From NCBI GenBank assembly GCA_903897475.1, contig CAIUBS010000084.1, positions 1-20,261 on the forward strand: a stretch of 20,261 bases of DNA, given 5' to 3'. The notes beneath the pieces were generated by a model. The model did not search any database. It saw nothing but the letters and a program-made list of their open reading frames with translations, and was not told the DNA's origin. Shown in pieces: positions 9,043 through 17,008 of this stretch; position 1 is the first letter of the stretch, and each line of letters begins with the position of its first letter. The translations under genes were made by a program, and so were the position numbers. The stretch is from an uncultured Actinomycetes bacterium. Lineage in GTDB: Bacteria; Actinomycetota; Actinomycetes; Nanopelagicales; Nanopelagicaceae.

Positions 9043-10941
9043 TTAAGAGTTCTCGTTTGCTCGCTTTGCTTTGGAGGTTATGCGAGCGCGAGTTGAACCA
9101 TCCAGAATAACCTTTCGAATTCTCACTACTGCAGGGGTTACCTCTACACACTCATCTTCACGGCAAAACTCCAAGGCACCTTCCATATTTAATTTCTTAG
9201 CTGGGATTAATCGCTCTGACTCATCAGTACCAGATGCTCGCATATTGGTTAACTTCTTTTCCCGAACGCAGTTAACATCCATATCCTCACTGCGAGAGTT
9301 TTCGCCTATAACCATACCTTCATAAACTTCATCGCCTGGTTCAACAAATATTGATCCGCGATCTTGTGTGCCATAAAGAGCGTAACTTGTAACAACTCCA
9401 AGGCGATCAGAAACTAAAGAGCCGGTAGATCTAGTTCTTAATTCACCATGCCAAGCCTCGTAACCATCAAATACATGGTGCAGTAATCCAGTGCCTCTAG
9501 TTTCTGTTAAGAACTCAGTTCTAAATCCAATTAATCCTCTAGATGGCACTCGGTAATCCAGGCGAATCCAACTTGTGCCATGGTTAACCATCTGCTCCAT
9601 GCGGCCCTTGCGCAGCGCCATTAATTGAGTAATCACACCTAAATACTCCTCAGGTGCATCAATTGATAATCGCTCCATCGGCTCATGTAATTTGCCATCA
9701 ACCATTTTGGTTACCACTTGAGGTTTGCCAACCGTTAATTCAAATCCTTCTCGCTTCATAATTTCAACTAAGACTGCAAGCTGCAGCTCACCTCGCCCCT
9801 GCACCTCCCAAGTATCTGGACGGTCAGTATTTAAAACTCGAAGTGAAACATTTCCTACTAATTCAGCATCTAATCTGTTTTTAACTTGGCGAGCAGTTAA
9901 TTTTGTACCACTTTTGCCAGCAAGTGGTGAGGTATTAATACCGATGGTCATAGAAATACTTGGCTCATCAACGGTAATTAATGGCAGTGGGTGGGGATTT
10001 TCTAAATCTGCCAAAGTCTCACCTAAGGTAATAGTTTCAAATCCGGCAACTGCAATTATGTCGCCAGGATGTGCTTCAAGTGCTGGCACTCGCTCTAGCG
10101 CTTCTGTCATTAACAACTCAGATACCTTTACCTTTGACATTGAGCCATCAGTTTTAATCCAGGTAACAGTTTGTCCTTTTTTAATAACACCTTCTCTTAC
10201 TCGACAAAGTGCAAGTCGACCTAAGAAAGGAGATGAATCTAAGTTTGTAACATGTGCTTGTAGGGGTGCACCCTCATGATATTGCGGAGCTGGAATAGAT
10301 GAGAAAATAGTTTCAAATAAAACATCTAAATTTTCCTCTTTTGGCATGCCACCATCGGCAGGTCGCTCTAGCGATGCTCTACCTGCTTTTGCTGATGCGT
10401 AGACAATTGGAAATTCAATTTGATCTTCATTAGCATCTAAATCTAAAAATAAGGCATACGCCTCATCTACTACCTCTGCAATTCGAGAATCTGGCCGATC
10501 TACTTTATTAATTAATAAAATTACTGGCAGATTTTTCTGCAAAGCTTTTCTAAGTACAAATCTAGTTTGTGGCAGTGGTCCTTCAGAGGCATCAACTAAC
10601 AAAATAACGCCATCTACCATCTCAAGTCCACGCTCTACCTCGCCACCAAAATCTGCGTGCCCTGGCGTATCAATAATATTTACGATTTTATCCCCGCGTT
10701 TTACCGCAGTATTTTTCGCCAAAATCGTAATTCCTTTTTCCCGCTCTAAATCCATCGAATCCATCATTCGATCTTGGCCTTCATCTTGTTTTTTATGTGC
10801 AGCAAATGCACCAGATTGCCAAAGCATGGCATCTACTAACGTAGTTTTACCATGATCTACGTGGGCAATAATTGCCACATTTCTTAAGTCATCACGAGTT
10901 TTAATTGGAAGATCTTTTAAGTGTGCTTGTTTTTTAGACAT
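9043..10941 (-). CDS. typA: Ribosome-associated translational GTPase TypA/BipA
   Basis: TypA/BipA is an EF-G-like GTPase that binds the ribosome and affects 50S assembly and stress or cold adaptation. The 632 residues match the usual 600-635. G-domain motifs are AHVDHGKTT (26-34), EREKGIT switch I (66-72), DTPGHADFGG (91-100), NKVDR (145-149) and SAK (183-185). The middle and C-terminal domains carry the TypA-type LSIDAPEEYLGVITQLMALR and RVPSRGLIGFRTEFLTETRG stretches. The start ATG overlaps the ychF stop by 8 bases (ATGTCTAA), and GGAG lies about 10 bases upstream inside ychF, so the two are probably co-translated. The C-terminal tail is rich in Lys and Arg. Confidence 0.97.
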   Translation of the reverse strand: MSKKQAHLKDLPIKTRDDLRNVAIIAHVDHGKTTLVDAMLWQSGAFAAHKKQDEGQDRMMDSMDLEREKGITILAKNTAVKRGDKIVNIIDTPGHADFGGEVERGLEMVDGVILLVDASEGPLPQTRFVLRKALQKNLPVILLINKVDRPDSRIAEVVDEAYALFLDLDANEDQIEFPIVYASAKAGRASLERPADGGMPKEENLDVLFETIFSSIPAPQYHEGAPLQAHVTNLDSSPFLGRLALCRVREGVIKKGQTVTWIKTDGSMSKVKVSELLMTEALERVPALEAHPGDIIAVAGFETITLGETLADLENPHPLPLITVDEPSISMTIGINTSPLAGKSGTKLTARQVKNRLDAELVGNVSLRVLNTDRPDTWEVQGRGELQLAVLVEIMKREGFELTVGKPQVVTKMVDGKLHEPMERLSIDAPEEYLGVITQLMALRKGRMEQMVNHGTSWIRLDYRVPSRGLIGFRTEFLTETRGTGLLHHVFDGYEAWHGELRTRSTGSLVSDRLGVVTSYALYGTQDRGSIFVEPGDEVYEGMVIGENSRSEDMDVNCVREKKLTNMRASGTDESERLIPAKKLNMEGALEFCREDECVEVTPAVVRIRKVILDGSTRARITSKAKRANENS

Positions 10942-12007
10942 TGAACCTAAACTCCACTACATCGCCATCAGCCATAACGTAATCCTTGCCTTCCATTCGC
11001 ACCTTGCCATTGGCGCGGGCTTGCACCATTGATCCAGCAGCTACTAAATCATCAAAGGAGATAATTTCAGCTTTGATAAATCCTTTTTGAAAATCGGTGT
11101 GAATCACACCAGCTGCAACTGGGGCGGTATCACCTTTATGAATCGTCCACGCTCTGGTCTCTTTTGGACCGGCGGTCAGATATGTCTGTAATCCTAATGT
11201 ATTAAATCCCACTCGAGCCAATGTAGTAAGGCCAGGCTCAGTTAAACCAATAGATTTAAGTAATTCAAGTGCATCAGCCTCATCTAAATCTGCAAGCTCG
11301 GCCTCTGTTTTTGCATCTAAAAATATAGCCTCAGCTGGTTTTACTAATTCAGATAATTCAGCTTTTAACTTAACATCAGATAATTCAGCCGCATCAACAT
11401 TAAATACATACAAAAATGGTTTAGCAGTTAATAGTTGAAGCTCAGCAATCGCTGCTAAATCAACCTTGCTGCCACGAAGTAGTTGGCCTTGATTTAATAC
11501 TGCTGCTGCCTCTTTAGCAGCATTTAACACAGCAGCTTTTTCCTTAACTGTTCTAACCTCTTTTTCTAACCTTGGAATTGCTTTTTCTAAGGTTTGTAAA
11601 TCAGCTAAACAAAGCTCGGTGTTAATAGTCTCCATATCTTTTTTTGGATCAACATTGCCATCAACATGGACCACATCATTATCTTTAAAAACTCTAATTA
11701 CTTGGCAAATCGCATCTGATTCTCGAATATTTGCTAAAAATTTATTTCCAAGGCCAGCTCCTTCGGAGGCGCCTTTAACAATTCCAGCGATATCAACAAA
11801 GGAGACGGATGCGGGCAGAATTTTTTCTGAGGAAAAAATCTCAGCCAAAACCGGCAATCTGGTATCTGGCACTCCTACAACGCCAACATTGGGTTCAATT
11901 GTGGCAAAGGGGTAGTTAGCAGCTAAGACATTATTTTTAGTCAGCGCATTAAACAGGGTGGACTTACCCACGTTTGGCAGACCGACGATTCCAATTGAAA
12001 GGCTCAC
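10934..12007 (-). CDS. ychF: Redox-regulated ATPase/GTPase YchF (OLA1 family)
   Basis: YchF is a conserved Obg-family P-loop ATPase that associates with ribosomes and is linked to oxidative stress responses. The protein is 357 residues. It has GLPNVGKST (9-17), DIAG at 72-75 followed by the characteristic GIVKGASEGAGLGNKFL, a helical insertion around 130-175, and a C-terminal TGS domain ending in GDVVEFRFNV. The motif that gives the family ATP preference (NxxE) reads N203-V-D-A206 here, with a Glu two residues further on. The start is GTG at 12007, the only sensible start before the P-loop. It is divergent from rmuC with 51 bases between start codons, and it overlaps typA by 8 bases as the first gene of a likely ychF-typA operon. 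Confidence 0.96.
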   Translation of the reverse strand: MSLSIGIVGLPNVGKSTLFNALTKNNVLAANYPFATIEPNVGVVGVPDTRLPVLAEIFSSEKILPASVSFVDIAGIVKGASEGAGLGNKFLANIRESDAICQVIRVFKDNDVVHVDGNVDPKKDMETINTELCLADLQTLEKAIPRLEKEVRTVKEKAAVLNAAKEAAAVLNQGQLLRGSKVDLAAIAELQLLTAKPFLYVFNVDAAELSDVKLKAELSELVKPAEAIFLDAKTEAELADLDEADALELLKSIGLTEPGLTTLARVGFNTLGLQTYLTAGPKETRAWTIHKGDTAPVAAGVIHTDFQKGFIKAEIISFDDLVAAGSMVQARANGKVRMEGKDYVMADGDVVEFRFNV

Positions 12008-12016
12008 AAGGGGTAA

Positions 12017-12022
12017 AGCCTA
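12017..12022 (-). promoter_or_regulatory. Possible -10 hexamer for ychF
   Basis: On the minus strand TAGGCT is followed by nine bases and then GTG. Transcription starting seven bases after the hexamer would leave a 3-base leader. No Shine-Dalgarno site is visible. Confidence 0.4.
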
Positions 12023-12046
12023 CGCAAGTTTGTCAGTACTTCCTGC

Positions 12047-12052
12047 CACTAT
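12047..12052 (+). promoter_or_regulatory. Possible -10 hexamer for rmuC
   Basis: CACTAT, which keeps the key A at position 2 and T at position 6, is followed by six bases and then ATG at 12059. The overlapping TATAAC at 12050-12055 resembles a consensus -10 but lies too close to the start codon for a leaderless transcript. Confidence 0.35.
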
Positions 12053-12058
12053 AACCCC

Positions 12059-13204
12059 ATGCTCCAGACCACTCTTACCCTAGTTATCGGCCTGATCATC
12101 GGTATTGCCATTGGCTACCTAATCGCCGCCCTGCGCCATAAATCTAGAAGTGCAGATGGCGCATTACTTGATGATTATAAAAAGCAATTAGAGGCAGAAC
12201 GAAGTAAGACTGAGAGCTCAATTAAATTAACCGCTGAGTTAACTGCTATGAAGTCAACTGTTGAAAAATTATCTATTCAATCAAATGAGGCAAATCGGAT
12301 TAGAACTGAGGCTGAGGCCAAACTTGAAACCACAATTAATGAGATGCGAAGAGCAAGTGAATCTATCTTTGATGAGACAAAAAAGATTGCTGGGGCATTA
12401 TCTAATTCGCAAGCCAGAGGAAAATTTGGAGAAGCCCAACTTGAATTACTTCTACAATCTGCTGGATTGCGCGAAGGCCATGAGTACTCAAGACAAAAAT
12501 CTACAACCGATGCCGACTCTTCTGGCATTCCAGATATCACAGTAAAGATGCCAGGTGGATCTGCAATTTTTATTGATTCAAAATTTCCCTTTGATCGCTT
12601 TTTGGATGCATTTGGTACTCAAGTACAGAGTGAACGAGATGAATACCTGTCTCAACATACAAAAGATTTGTTAAAGCATGTTGAATCTCTTGCAAAACGT
12701 GGCTATCACAAATCAGCTGGCTCACCTGATTTTGTAGTCTTGTTTGTCCCCTTTGAAACTTTATTAGCTGAGGCATTAAGAATTGATCCAGCCTTTTTAG
12801 AAAAAGCTTTTAAATTAAATGTAACGGTTGCTACGCCAACTTCTATGATGGCTTTGCTTAGAACCATTGGCTATATCTTTACTAGAAATAAGTTAGCTGA
12901 TAATGCCGATGAGATTCAAAAGGTAGCAAATACCTTCTTGAAAAATATCACTTTGCTTCATGGCAAGATTGTGGCGGTCGGTAAGGCAATTTCATCAACT
13001 GCTAAGGCGTATGAGGATTTGATTCCAACTGCAGAGCGCACTGTTTTAAGTCCGGCGCGTAGAATTCATAATTTGGGAGTAACTGGTGATAAAGATAAAT
13101 TAGCAATCGAGTACCCAGATTCACCAGGGGCAGTAAGAGAATTAAAAGCAATTTCAGCAGATGATGATTTTATTGAGGTAGAAGAGATTGAAGGAGAAAA
13201 GTAA
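12059..13204 (+). CDS. rmuC: RmuC-family DNA recombination protein, membrane-anchored
   Basis: RmuC proteins limit recombination-associated rearrangements and are predicted PD-(D/E)XK nucleases. The 381 residues start with one membrane segment (about 3-25, LTLVIGLIIGIAIGYLIAAL), then a charged coiled-coil stretch (about 30-110). The conserved RmuC core follows: RGKFGEAQLELLLQSAGL near 120-137, GIPDITV with Asp159, and FIDSKFPFDRF with Asp173 and Lys175 as the likely catalytic D...DxK. The C-terminal arm is acidic. It is divergent from ychF. Its stop codon directly abuts the next gene's GTG, so the two form a bicistronic unit. Confidence 0.93.
   Translation: MLQTTLTLVIGLIIGIAIGYLIAALRHKSRSADGALLDDYKKQLEAERSKTESSIKLTAELTAMKSTVEKLSIQSNEANRIRTEAEAKLETTINEMRRASESIFDETKKIAGALSNSQARGKFGEAQLELLLQSAGLREGHEYSRQKSTTDADSSGIPDITVKMPGGSAIFIDSKFPFDRFLDAFGTQVQSERDEYLSQHTKDLLKHVESLAKRGYHKSAGSPDFVVLFVPFETLLAEALRIDPAFLEKAFKLNVTVATPTSMMALLRTIGYIFTRNKLADNADEIQKVANTFLKNITLLHGKIVAVGKAISSTAKAYEDLIPTAERTVLSPARRIHNLGVTGDKDKLAIEYPDSPGAVRELKAISADDDFIEVEEIEGEK
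13191..13196 (+). promoter_or_regulatory. Shine-Dalgarno site for the DUF6542 gene
   Basis: AAGGAG lies 8 bases before the GTG at 13205, inside the last codons of rmuC. It is one of the few strong ribosome-binding sites in the window and fixes the GTG start of this downstream operon gene. Confidence 0.75.
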
Positions 13205-13606
13205 GTGAGTAATTTGCCAATTAACTCCCCGATTAAGGGCCCTGGATTAACTAAACCAGGAGTAATTATTTTGCAGTTTTTAGTTATATTTTTATTTCAA
13301 GCAGTTGAACTGCTATTTAGGTCCTCCCTTGGAATTATTACCGCCCTTGCCATCTGGATCGCTTTTTTTGGCGCAATTTACTTAGGTAGAAGTGGCACCT
13401 TATATGTAGCCGCAGTGGCGCCACCGATTTCACTATTAATTTCATCATTTCTACTAATGCCAACTGTTGGTGGTGGCTCCTTTGCACCAACTAAATTTCT
13501 AATTGATTTAGTTTCAGGTCTAGCTTCCGTATCCTTTTATCTATTATCAGGAGCGGCAATAACCTGGTTTTTGTGGTTTAAGCGAGAAAAATCAAGCGCT
13601 AACTAA
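13205..13606 (+). CDS. DUF6542-type small integral membrane protein
   Basis: This 133-residue hydrophobic protein of unknown function has about four predicted membrane helices (roughly 18-38, 42-60, 66-86 and 100-124), a Gly/Pro-rich N-terminal tail and a positive C-terminus (KREKSS), which suggests a cytoplasmic C-terminus. Comparable genes sit between ispH and ychF in mycobacteria (Rv1111c), and the same neighbours occur here. The start is GTG, immediately after the rmuC stop, with AAGGAG upstream. Family assignment is from position and membrane profile rather than a sharp motif. Its last codons form one arm of a hairpin shared with the 3' end of ispH. Confidence 0.75.
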   Translation: MSNLPINSPIKGPGLTKPGVIILQFLVIFLFQAVELLFRSSLGIITALAIWIAFFGAIYLGRSGTLYVAAVAPPISLLISSFLLMPTVGGGSFAPTKFLIDLVSGLASVSFYLLSGAAITWFLWFKREKSSAN

Positions 13607-13620
13607 CTTACTTGTTAGCG
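13597..13620. terminator. Bidirectional hairpin between DUF6542 gene and ispH
   Basis: CGCTAAC (13597-13603) and GTTAGCG (13614-13620) form a perfect 7-bp inverted repeat around a 10-base loop that contains both stop codons. A CTTTT run follows on the plus strand. On the minus strand, ATTTTT begins five bases after the stem. Position and symmetry suit a terminator for both converging genes, although the stem is short. Confidence 0.55.
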
Positions 13621-14573
13621 GCTTTTAAATCTTTTCGAAGCTCAGGTGGGATTGCAAATAATAAATGCTCCTCCATCGCAGTAACTGTCTCAACTTCACT
13701 AAACCCACGATCTGATAACCACTTAAGTAAATCCTTAACTAAAATTTCAGGCACAGATGCACCACTTGTTACCCCAACAGTTTCAACCCCAGTTAGCCAC
13801 TCCTCTTTAGCCTCGGCTGCATAATCAATTAAATAGGCAGCCTTAGCGCCATACTCAAGGGATACCTCAACTAATCTAACTGAGTTTGATGAGTTAGTTG
13901 ATCCCACTACTAAAACTAAATCCGCTCTCGGTGCGATCTGCTTTATTGCAACTTGGCGATTTTGAGTGGCATAACAAATATCATCACTAGGAGGATCGAT
14001 TAAATTTGGAAATCTTTTTCTAAGCTCTGCAACTGTCGCTAGGGTTTCGTCAACACTTAAAGTAGTTTGTGACAACCAGGCCACCTTATTCTCATCTCTT
14101 ACCTTTACATTTTTAATATCCTCGATGCCATCGATTAAATGTATGTGATCAGGAGCCTCCCCTGCGGTGCCATCAACCTCTTCATGGCCCTGATGTCCAA
14201 TTAATAAAATATCGTAATCATCGGAGGCAAATCTTCTTGCTTCATGGTGAACTTTGGTAACTAATGGACAAGTAGCATCAATAGTTTTTAAGTTTCGCTG
14301 TGCTGCACTTTGATGCACTGCCGGTGAGACACCATGAGCTGAAAAAACTACAATCTTTCCCTCTGGAACTTCATCTGTTTCATCAACAAATATTGCACCC
14401 CGTGCCTCTAATGTTGAGACCACATGTTTATTATGGACAATTTGTTTACGAACATATACCGGTGCACCATATAGATCCAAAGCTTTTTCAACTGTGATAA
14501 CTGCCCGATCTACACCTGCGCAATAACCTCTAGGGGCAGCAAGTAATACTTTCTTTTGGGTGATCTGGCTCAT
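13608..14573 (-). CDS. ispH: 4-hydroxy-3-methylbut-2-enyl diphosphate reductase (LytB)
   Basis: IspH catalyses the last MEP-pathway step, reducing HMBPP to isopentenyl and dimethylallyl diphosphate with a [4Fe-4S] cluster. The 321 residues contain the three cluster cysteines C18 (PRGYCAGV), C102 (DATCPLVTK) and C200 (DDICYATQNRQ). The substrate-pocket residues are His47, His80, His130 and Glu132 (GHQGHEEVDGTAGE), with SSNSVRL at 228-234 and TSGASVPE at 269-276. The ATG at 14573 has TAGGAT exactly six bases upstream, indicating leaderless transcription. It is divergent from the fumarase gene (42 bases between start codons) and ends one base from the stop of the convergent DUF6542 gene. Confidence 0.97.
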   Translation of the reverse strand: MSQITQKKVLLAAPRGYCAGVDRAVITVEKALDLYGAPVYVRKQIVHNKHVVSTLEARGAIFVDETDEVPEGKIVVFSAHGVSPAVHQSAAQRNLKTIDATCPLVTKVHHEARRFASDDYDILLIGHQGHEEVDGTAGEAPDHIHLIDGIEDIKNVKVRDENKVAWLSQTTLSVDETLATVAELRKRFPNLIDPPSDDICYATQNRQVAIKQIAPRADLVLVVGSTNSSNSVRLVEVSLEYGAKAAYLIDYAAEAKEEWLTGVETVGVTSGASVPEILVKDLLKWLSDRGFSEVETVTAMEEHLLFAIPPELRKDLKAANK

Positions 14574-14579
14574 GTGCTC

Positions 14580-14585
14580 ATCCTA
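14580..14585 (-). promoter_or_regulatory. -10 hexamer of leaderless ispH promoter
   Basis: On the minus strand TAGGAT, then six bases (gagcac), then ATG. There is no Shine-Dalgarno site. Confidence 0.6.
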
Positions 14586-14603
14586 ATTGATGATAGAAGT
14601 GAG

Positions 14604-14609
14604 TAGATT
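14604..14609 (+). promoter_or_regulatory. -10 hexamer of leaderless fumarase promoter
   Basis: TAGATT, then six bases (tagcct), then ATG at 14616. The region where a -35 would lie overlaps the ispH -10, so the two divergent promoters probably interfere. Confidence 0.6.
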
Positions 14610-14615
14610 TAGCCT

Positions 14616-16268
14616 ATGGCGCCAGAGTTTAAATACGAGGATCTTCTGCCAATTGGTGAGGATTCAACCGAGTATCGCCTACTTTCCAAGGAAGGTATTT
14701 CTACCTTTAGCGCAGATGGCAGAGAGTTTTTAAAGGTCGAAGCTAGGGCAATTAGTAATTTAACCGAAGTAGCAATTCATGATATTTCACATTACTTAAG
14801 GTCTGAGCACTTGGCTCAATTAGCAAACATTTTGAAGGATCCAGAGAGCTCACCAAATGATCGATTTGTTGCCCTTGATCTATTAAAAAACGCCAACATC
14901 TCAGCTGGTGGAGTTCTGCCAATGTGCCAAGACACAGGCACTGCAATTGTGATGGGTAAAAAAGGGCAACAGGTTTTAACTAGCGAAAAAGATGAGATCT
15001 CAATTTCAAAAGGTGTTTATGATGCATTTACAAAATTAAATTTACGCTACTCCCAATTAGCACCCCTTTCAACTTGGGAAGAAAAAAACACCGGAAATAA
15101 TTTGCCAGCTCAAATTGAAATCTACTCAGATTCTGATCATGCAGATGAGTACAACTTTCTATTTATCGCTAAAGGTGGAGGAAGTGCTAACAAATCATTT
15201 TTATACCAAGAAACTAAAGCGGTATTAAATCCCACCTCATTTATGAGTTGGCTTGAAGAGAAATTGCGTTCCCTAGGCACATCTGCGTGCCCGCCTTATC
15301 ACTTGGTAGTAGTAATAGGTGGAACTAGTGCTGAATACACTGTTAAAACTGCAAAGTTGGCTAGCACTAAGTATTTAGATTCACTACCTACTACAGGGGA
15401 TGCAAAAACTGGCCGAGGCTTTAGAGATATAGAGCTAGAAAAAGATATTTTAAAGCTAACTCAAAGTATTGGAATTGGTGCTCAATTTGGTGGTAAGTAC
15501 TTTTGCCATGATGTTCGAGTAGTTAGACTGCCAAGACATGGTGCATCTTTGCCAATTGCAATCGCTGTTTCCTGCTCAGCTGATCGCCAAGTTAAAGCAA
15601 AGATCACTAAAGATGGAATCTTTATTGAAAAATTAGAGACTGAACCTGCTCACTTTTTACCAGCAGAGGGTGAAAATGATTTAACTGAGCATGAGATAAA
15701 TATTGATTTAAATCAGCCAATGCCAGCTATTTTGGCTTCTTTATCAAAGCATCCGGCTAAAACTAGAGTTAATTTAACTGGCACCTTAGTGGTAGCACGA
15801 GATTTAGCACATGCAAAATTAAAAGAGTTATTAGATAGTGGAAAACCACTTCCTGATTACTTTAAAAATCATGCTATCTACTACGCAGGGCCCGCCAAAA
15901 AGCCAGATGGGTATGCATCTGGTTCATTTGGTCCAACAACAGCTGGTCGAATGGATTCATATGTGGAGCAATTTCAAGCAGCTGGTGGCTCTTTAATTAT
16001 GTTAGCTAAAGGAAATAGATCCACTGCAGTTTCGCAAGCTTGCAAAAAGTATGGTGGATTTTATTTAGGTTCAATTGGTGGGCCAGCAGCCAGATTAGCT
16101 CAAGATTGTATTAAAAAAGTTGAGCTCCTAGATTATGAGGAGTTGGGCATGGAGGCGATCTGGAAGATTGAAGTTGAGAATTTTCCTGCTTTTATAATTA
16201 TTGATGATAAAGGAAATGATTTTTACGCCGATATTAGAAAGCCTCTAAGTATCGGAAAGCGGCCTTAG
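14616..16268 (+). CDS. Class I (iron-sulfur) fumarate hydratase
   Basis: It interconverts fumarate and (S)-malate in the TCA cycle, using an oxygen-sensitive [4Fe-4S] cluster. The 550-residue single-chain form joins the alpha- and beta-type domains. Cluster cysteines fit C104 (LPMCQDTGTA), C225 (GTSACPPYH) and C320 (AVSCSADRQ), and their spacing matches the single-chain class I enzymes. Other family stretches are FIAKGGGSANKSFLYQ (183-198), IGGTSAEYTVK (234-244), IGIGAQFGGKYFCHDVR (285-301), YYAGPAKKPDGYASGSFGPT and GSIGGPAARLAQDC in the beta domain. Tartrate dehydratase is a homologous alternative, but length and fusion favour fumarase. It appears monocistronic and converges on the transglycosylase gene, with 23 bases between stop codons. 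Confidence 0.93.
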   Translation: MAPEFKYEDLLPIGEDSTEYRLLSKEGISTFSADGREFLKVEARAISNLTEVAIHDISHYLRSEHLAQLANILKDPESSPNDRFVALDLLKNANISAGGVLPMCQDTGTAIVMGKKGQQVLTSEKDEISISKGVYDAFTKLNLRYSQLAPLSTWEEKNTGNNLPAQIEIYSDSDHADEYNFLFIAKGGGSANKSFLYQETKAVLNPTSFMSWLEEKLRSLGTSACPPYHLVVVIGGTSAEYTVKTAKLASTKYLDSLPTTGDAKTGRGFRDIELEKDILKLTQSIGIGAQFGGKYFCHDVRVVRLPRHGASLPIAIAVSCSADRQVKAKITKDGIFIEKLETEPAHFLPAEGENDLTEHEINIDLNQPMPAILASLSKHPAKTRVNLTGTLVVARDLAHAKLKELLDSGKPLPDYFKNHAIYYAGPAKKPDGYASGSFGPTTAGRMDSYVEQFQAAGGSLIMLAKGNRSTAVSQACKKYGGFYLGSIGGPAARLAQDCIKKVELLDYEELGMEAIWKIEVENFPAFIIIDDKGNDFYADIRKPLSIGKRP

Positions 16269-16269
16269 T

Positions 16270-16307
16270 ATCTAACTTAAGAAAGTTAAAATTAATACCA
16301 GTTAGAT
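16270..16307. terminator. Inverted repeat between fumarase and transglycosylase genes, possible terminator
   Basis: ATCTAACT (16270-16277) and AGTTAGAT (16300-16307) are perfect 8-base complements around 22 bases. A smaller competing stem, TAACTT/AAGTTA, lies at 16273-16288. A CTCTTTGATTTG tract follows on the plus strand, which could serve fumarase termination. There is no U-run on the minus side. The arms are AT-rich and weak. Confidence 0.35.
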
Positions 16308-16897
16308 CTCTTTGATTTGCTCCAGGCCCGGCATGGGTATTCATATCGTTCTTCAATATATTTTAAGCCCCAAGTAATTTGAGTCACCGGGTTTGTCCGC
16401 CAATCTGTTCCAACTATCTCCATCTTGGTAGCTGGCAATGCCTGCGCAATTCCATGTGCTCCTGAGCTCTTATTTCTTGCCTTGTAATTCCATTTACTTT
16501 CTTTGGTCCAGAGGTTATCTAGACATGTGAACTGTCGTTCAGACCAACGATACTTTTGGGCAATAATTTGGCGAGCTACCTCTTTGGCACCATCTGCCTG
16601 GCGAGCACTTTCTACTTGACGTGCTGCAATCGAAATTCTGGCCATCACAGATGCATCCACGACTTTAATTGAATCTAATTCCAATAGGGATGGCACACCT
16701 GGGTTTGGATCCAGTGGATCTACCGCCGGCAGCTCTGGGGCGCTCACCTGATCAGAAGGGATGGTTATAAAGACCTGTTGCATATTGCTGGAGGCGTTAG
16801 CCGGCTCCACAATAGCTAGGAAGAAGGCTAGGCAGGCAGCAGACAGGGACAACCTGCGAGCTCGCTTACTGCGAACTAAAGGTCGGGAGCCCTTCAT
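16292..16897 (-). CDS. Secreted lytic-transglycosylase-like protein (SLT domain)
   Basis: This is a predicted exported peptidoglycan-cleaving or remodelling protein. The 201 residues begin with a Sec-type signal: Arg/Lys-rich to residue 15, a hydrophobic core at about 17-30, and an ANASS cleavage region near 33-37. A linker follows to about 105, then a short lysozyme-like domain. Motifs are LWTKESKWNYKARNKSSGAH (129-148, catalytic Glu133), GIAQALPATKM (149-159) and WGLKYIEERYEYPCRAW (176-192), ending in SNWY. C125 and C189 could form a disulfide. The domain resembles the short SLT proteins common in Actinobacteria. The ATG at 16897 has AAAGGGG six bases upstream and a leader of about 100 bases, unlike most genes here. 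The substrate bond is inferred from family only. Confidence 0.85.
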   Translation of the reverse strand: MKGSRPLVRSKRARRLSLSAACLAFFLAIVEPANASSNMQQVFITIPSDQVSAPELPAVDPLDPNPGVPSLLELDSIKVVDASVMARISIAARQVESARQADGAKEVARQIIAQKYRWSERQFTCLDNLWTKESKWNYKARNKSSGAHGIAQALPATKMEIVGTDWRTNPVTQITWGLKYIEERYEYPCRAWSKSKRSNWY

Positions 16898-16922
16898 AGC
16901 TAACCCCTTTCATCGCCTTCAA

Positions 16923-16949
16923 ACTTGCCCTTGTCCTATTTGGACAAGT
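16923..16949 (-). promoter_or_regulatory. Alternative hairpins in the transglycosylase mRNA leader
   Basis: Read on the minus strand, ACTTGTCC (16949-16942) can pair with GGACAAG (16936-16930; 7 bp, 5-base loop) or with GGGCAAGT (16930-16923; 8 bp including one G-U). The two right arms share one base, so the pairings compete. The structure ends 25 bases before the ATG and about 13 bases before the Shine-Dalgarno site. It may be a leader regulatory element. I recognise no known riboswitch family. Confidence 0.4.
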
Positions 16950-17008
16950 GCAGAGTGCCAGCCAGCAGTATGAGGGGCAACTTTATTAAGCCGTGTGGCG
17001 CGATTATG

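Noticed and set aside
9725..10279. 184-codon plus-strand open frame opposite typA
   Set aside because: It lies wholly antisense to a clear TypA domain, its translation is low-complexity Ser/Pro/Thr-rich, and it has no start signal or recognisable fold. It is a codon-usage shadow.
12261..12545. Overlapping plus- and minus-strand frames inside rmuC
   Set aside because: Both lie within the RmuC coiled coil and core region, which is clearly coding in its own frame, and neither has recognisable features.
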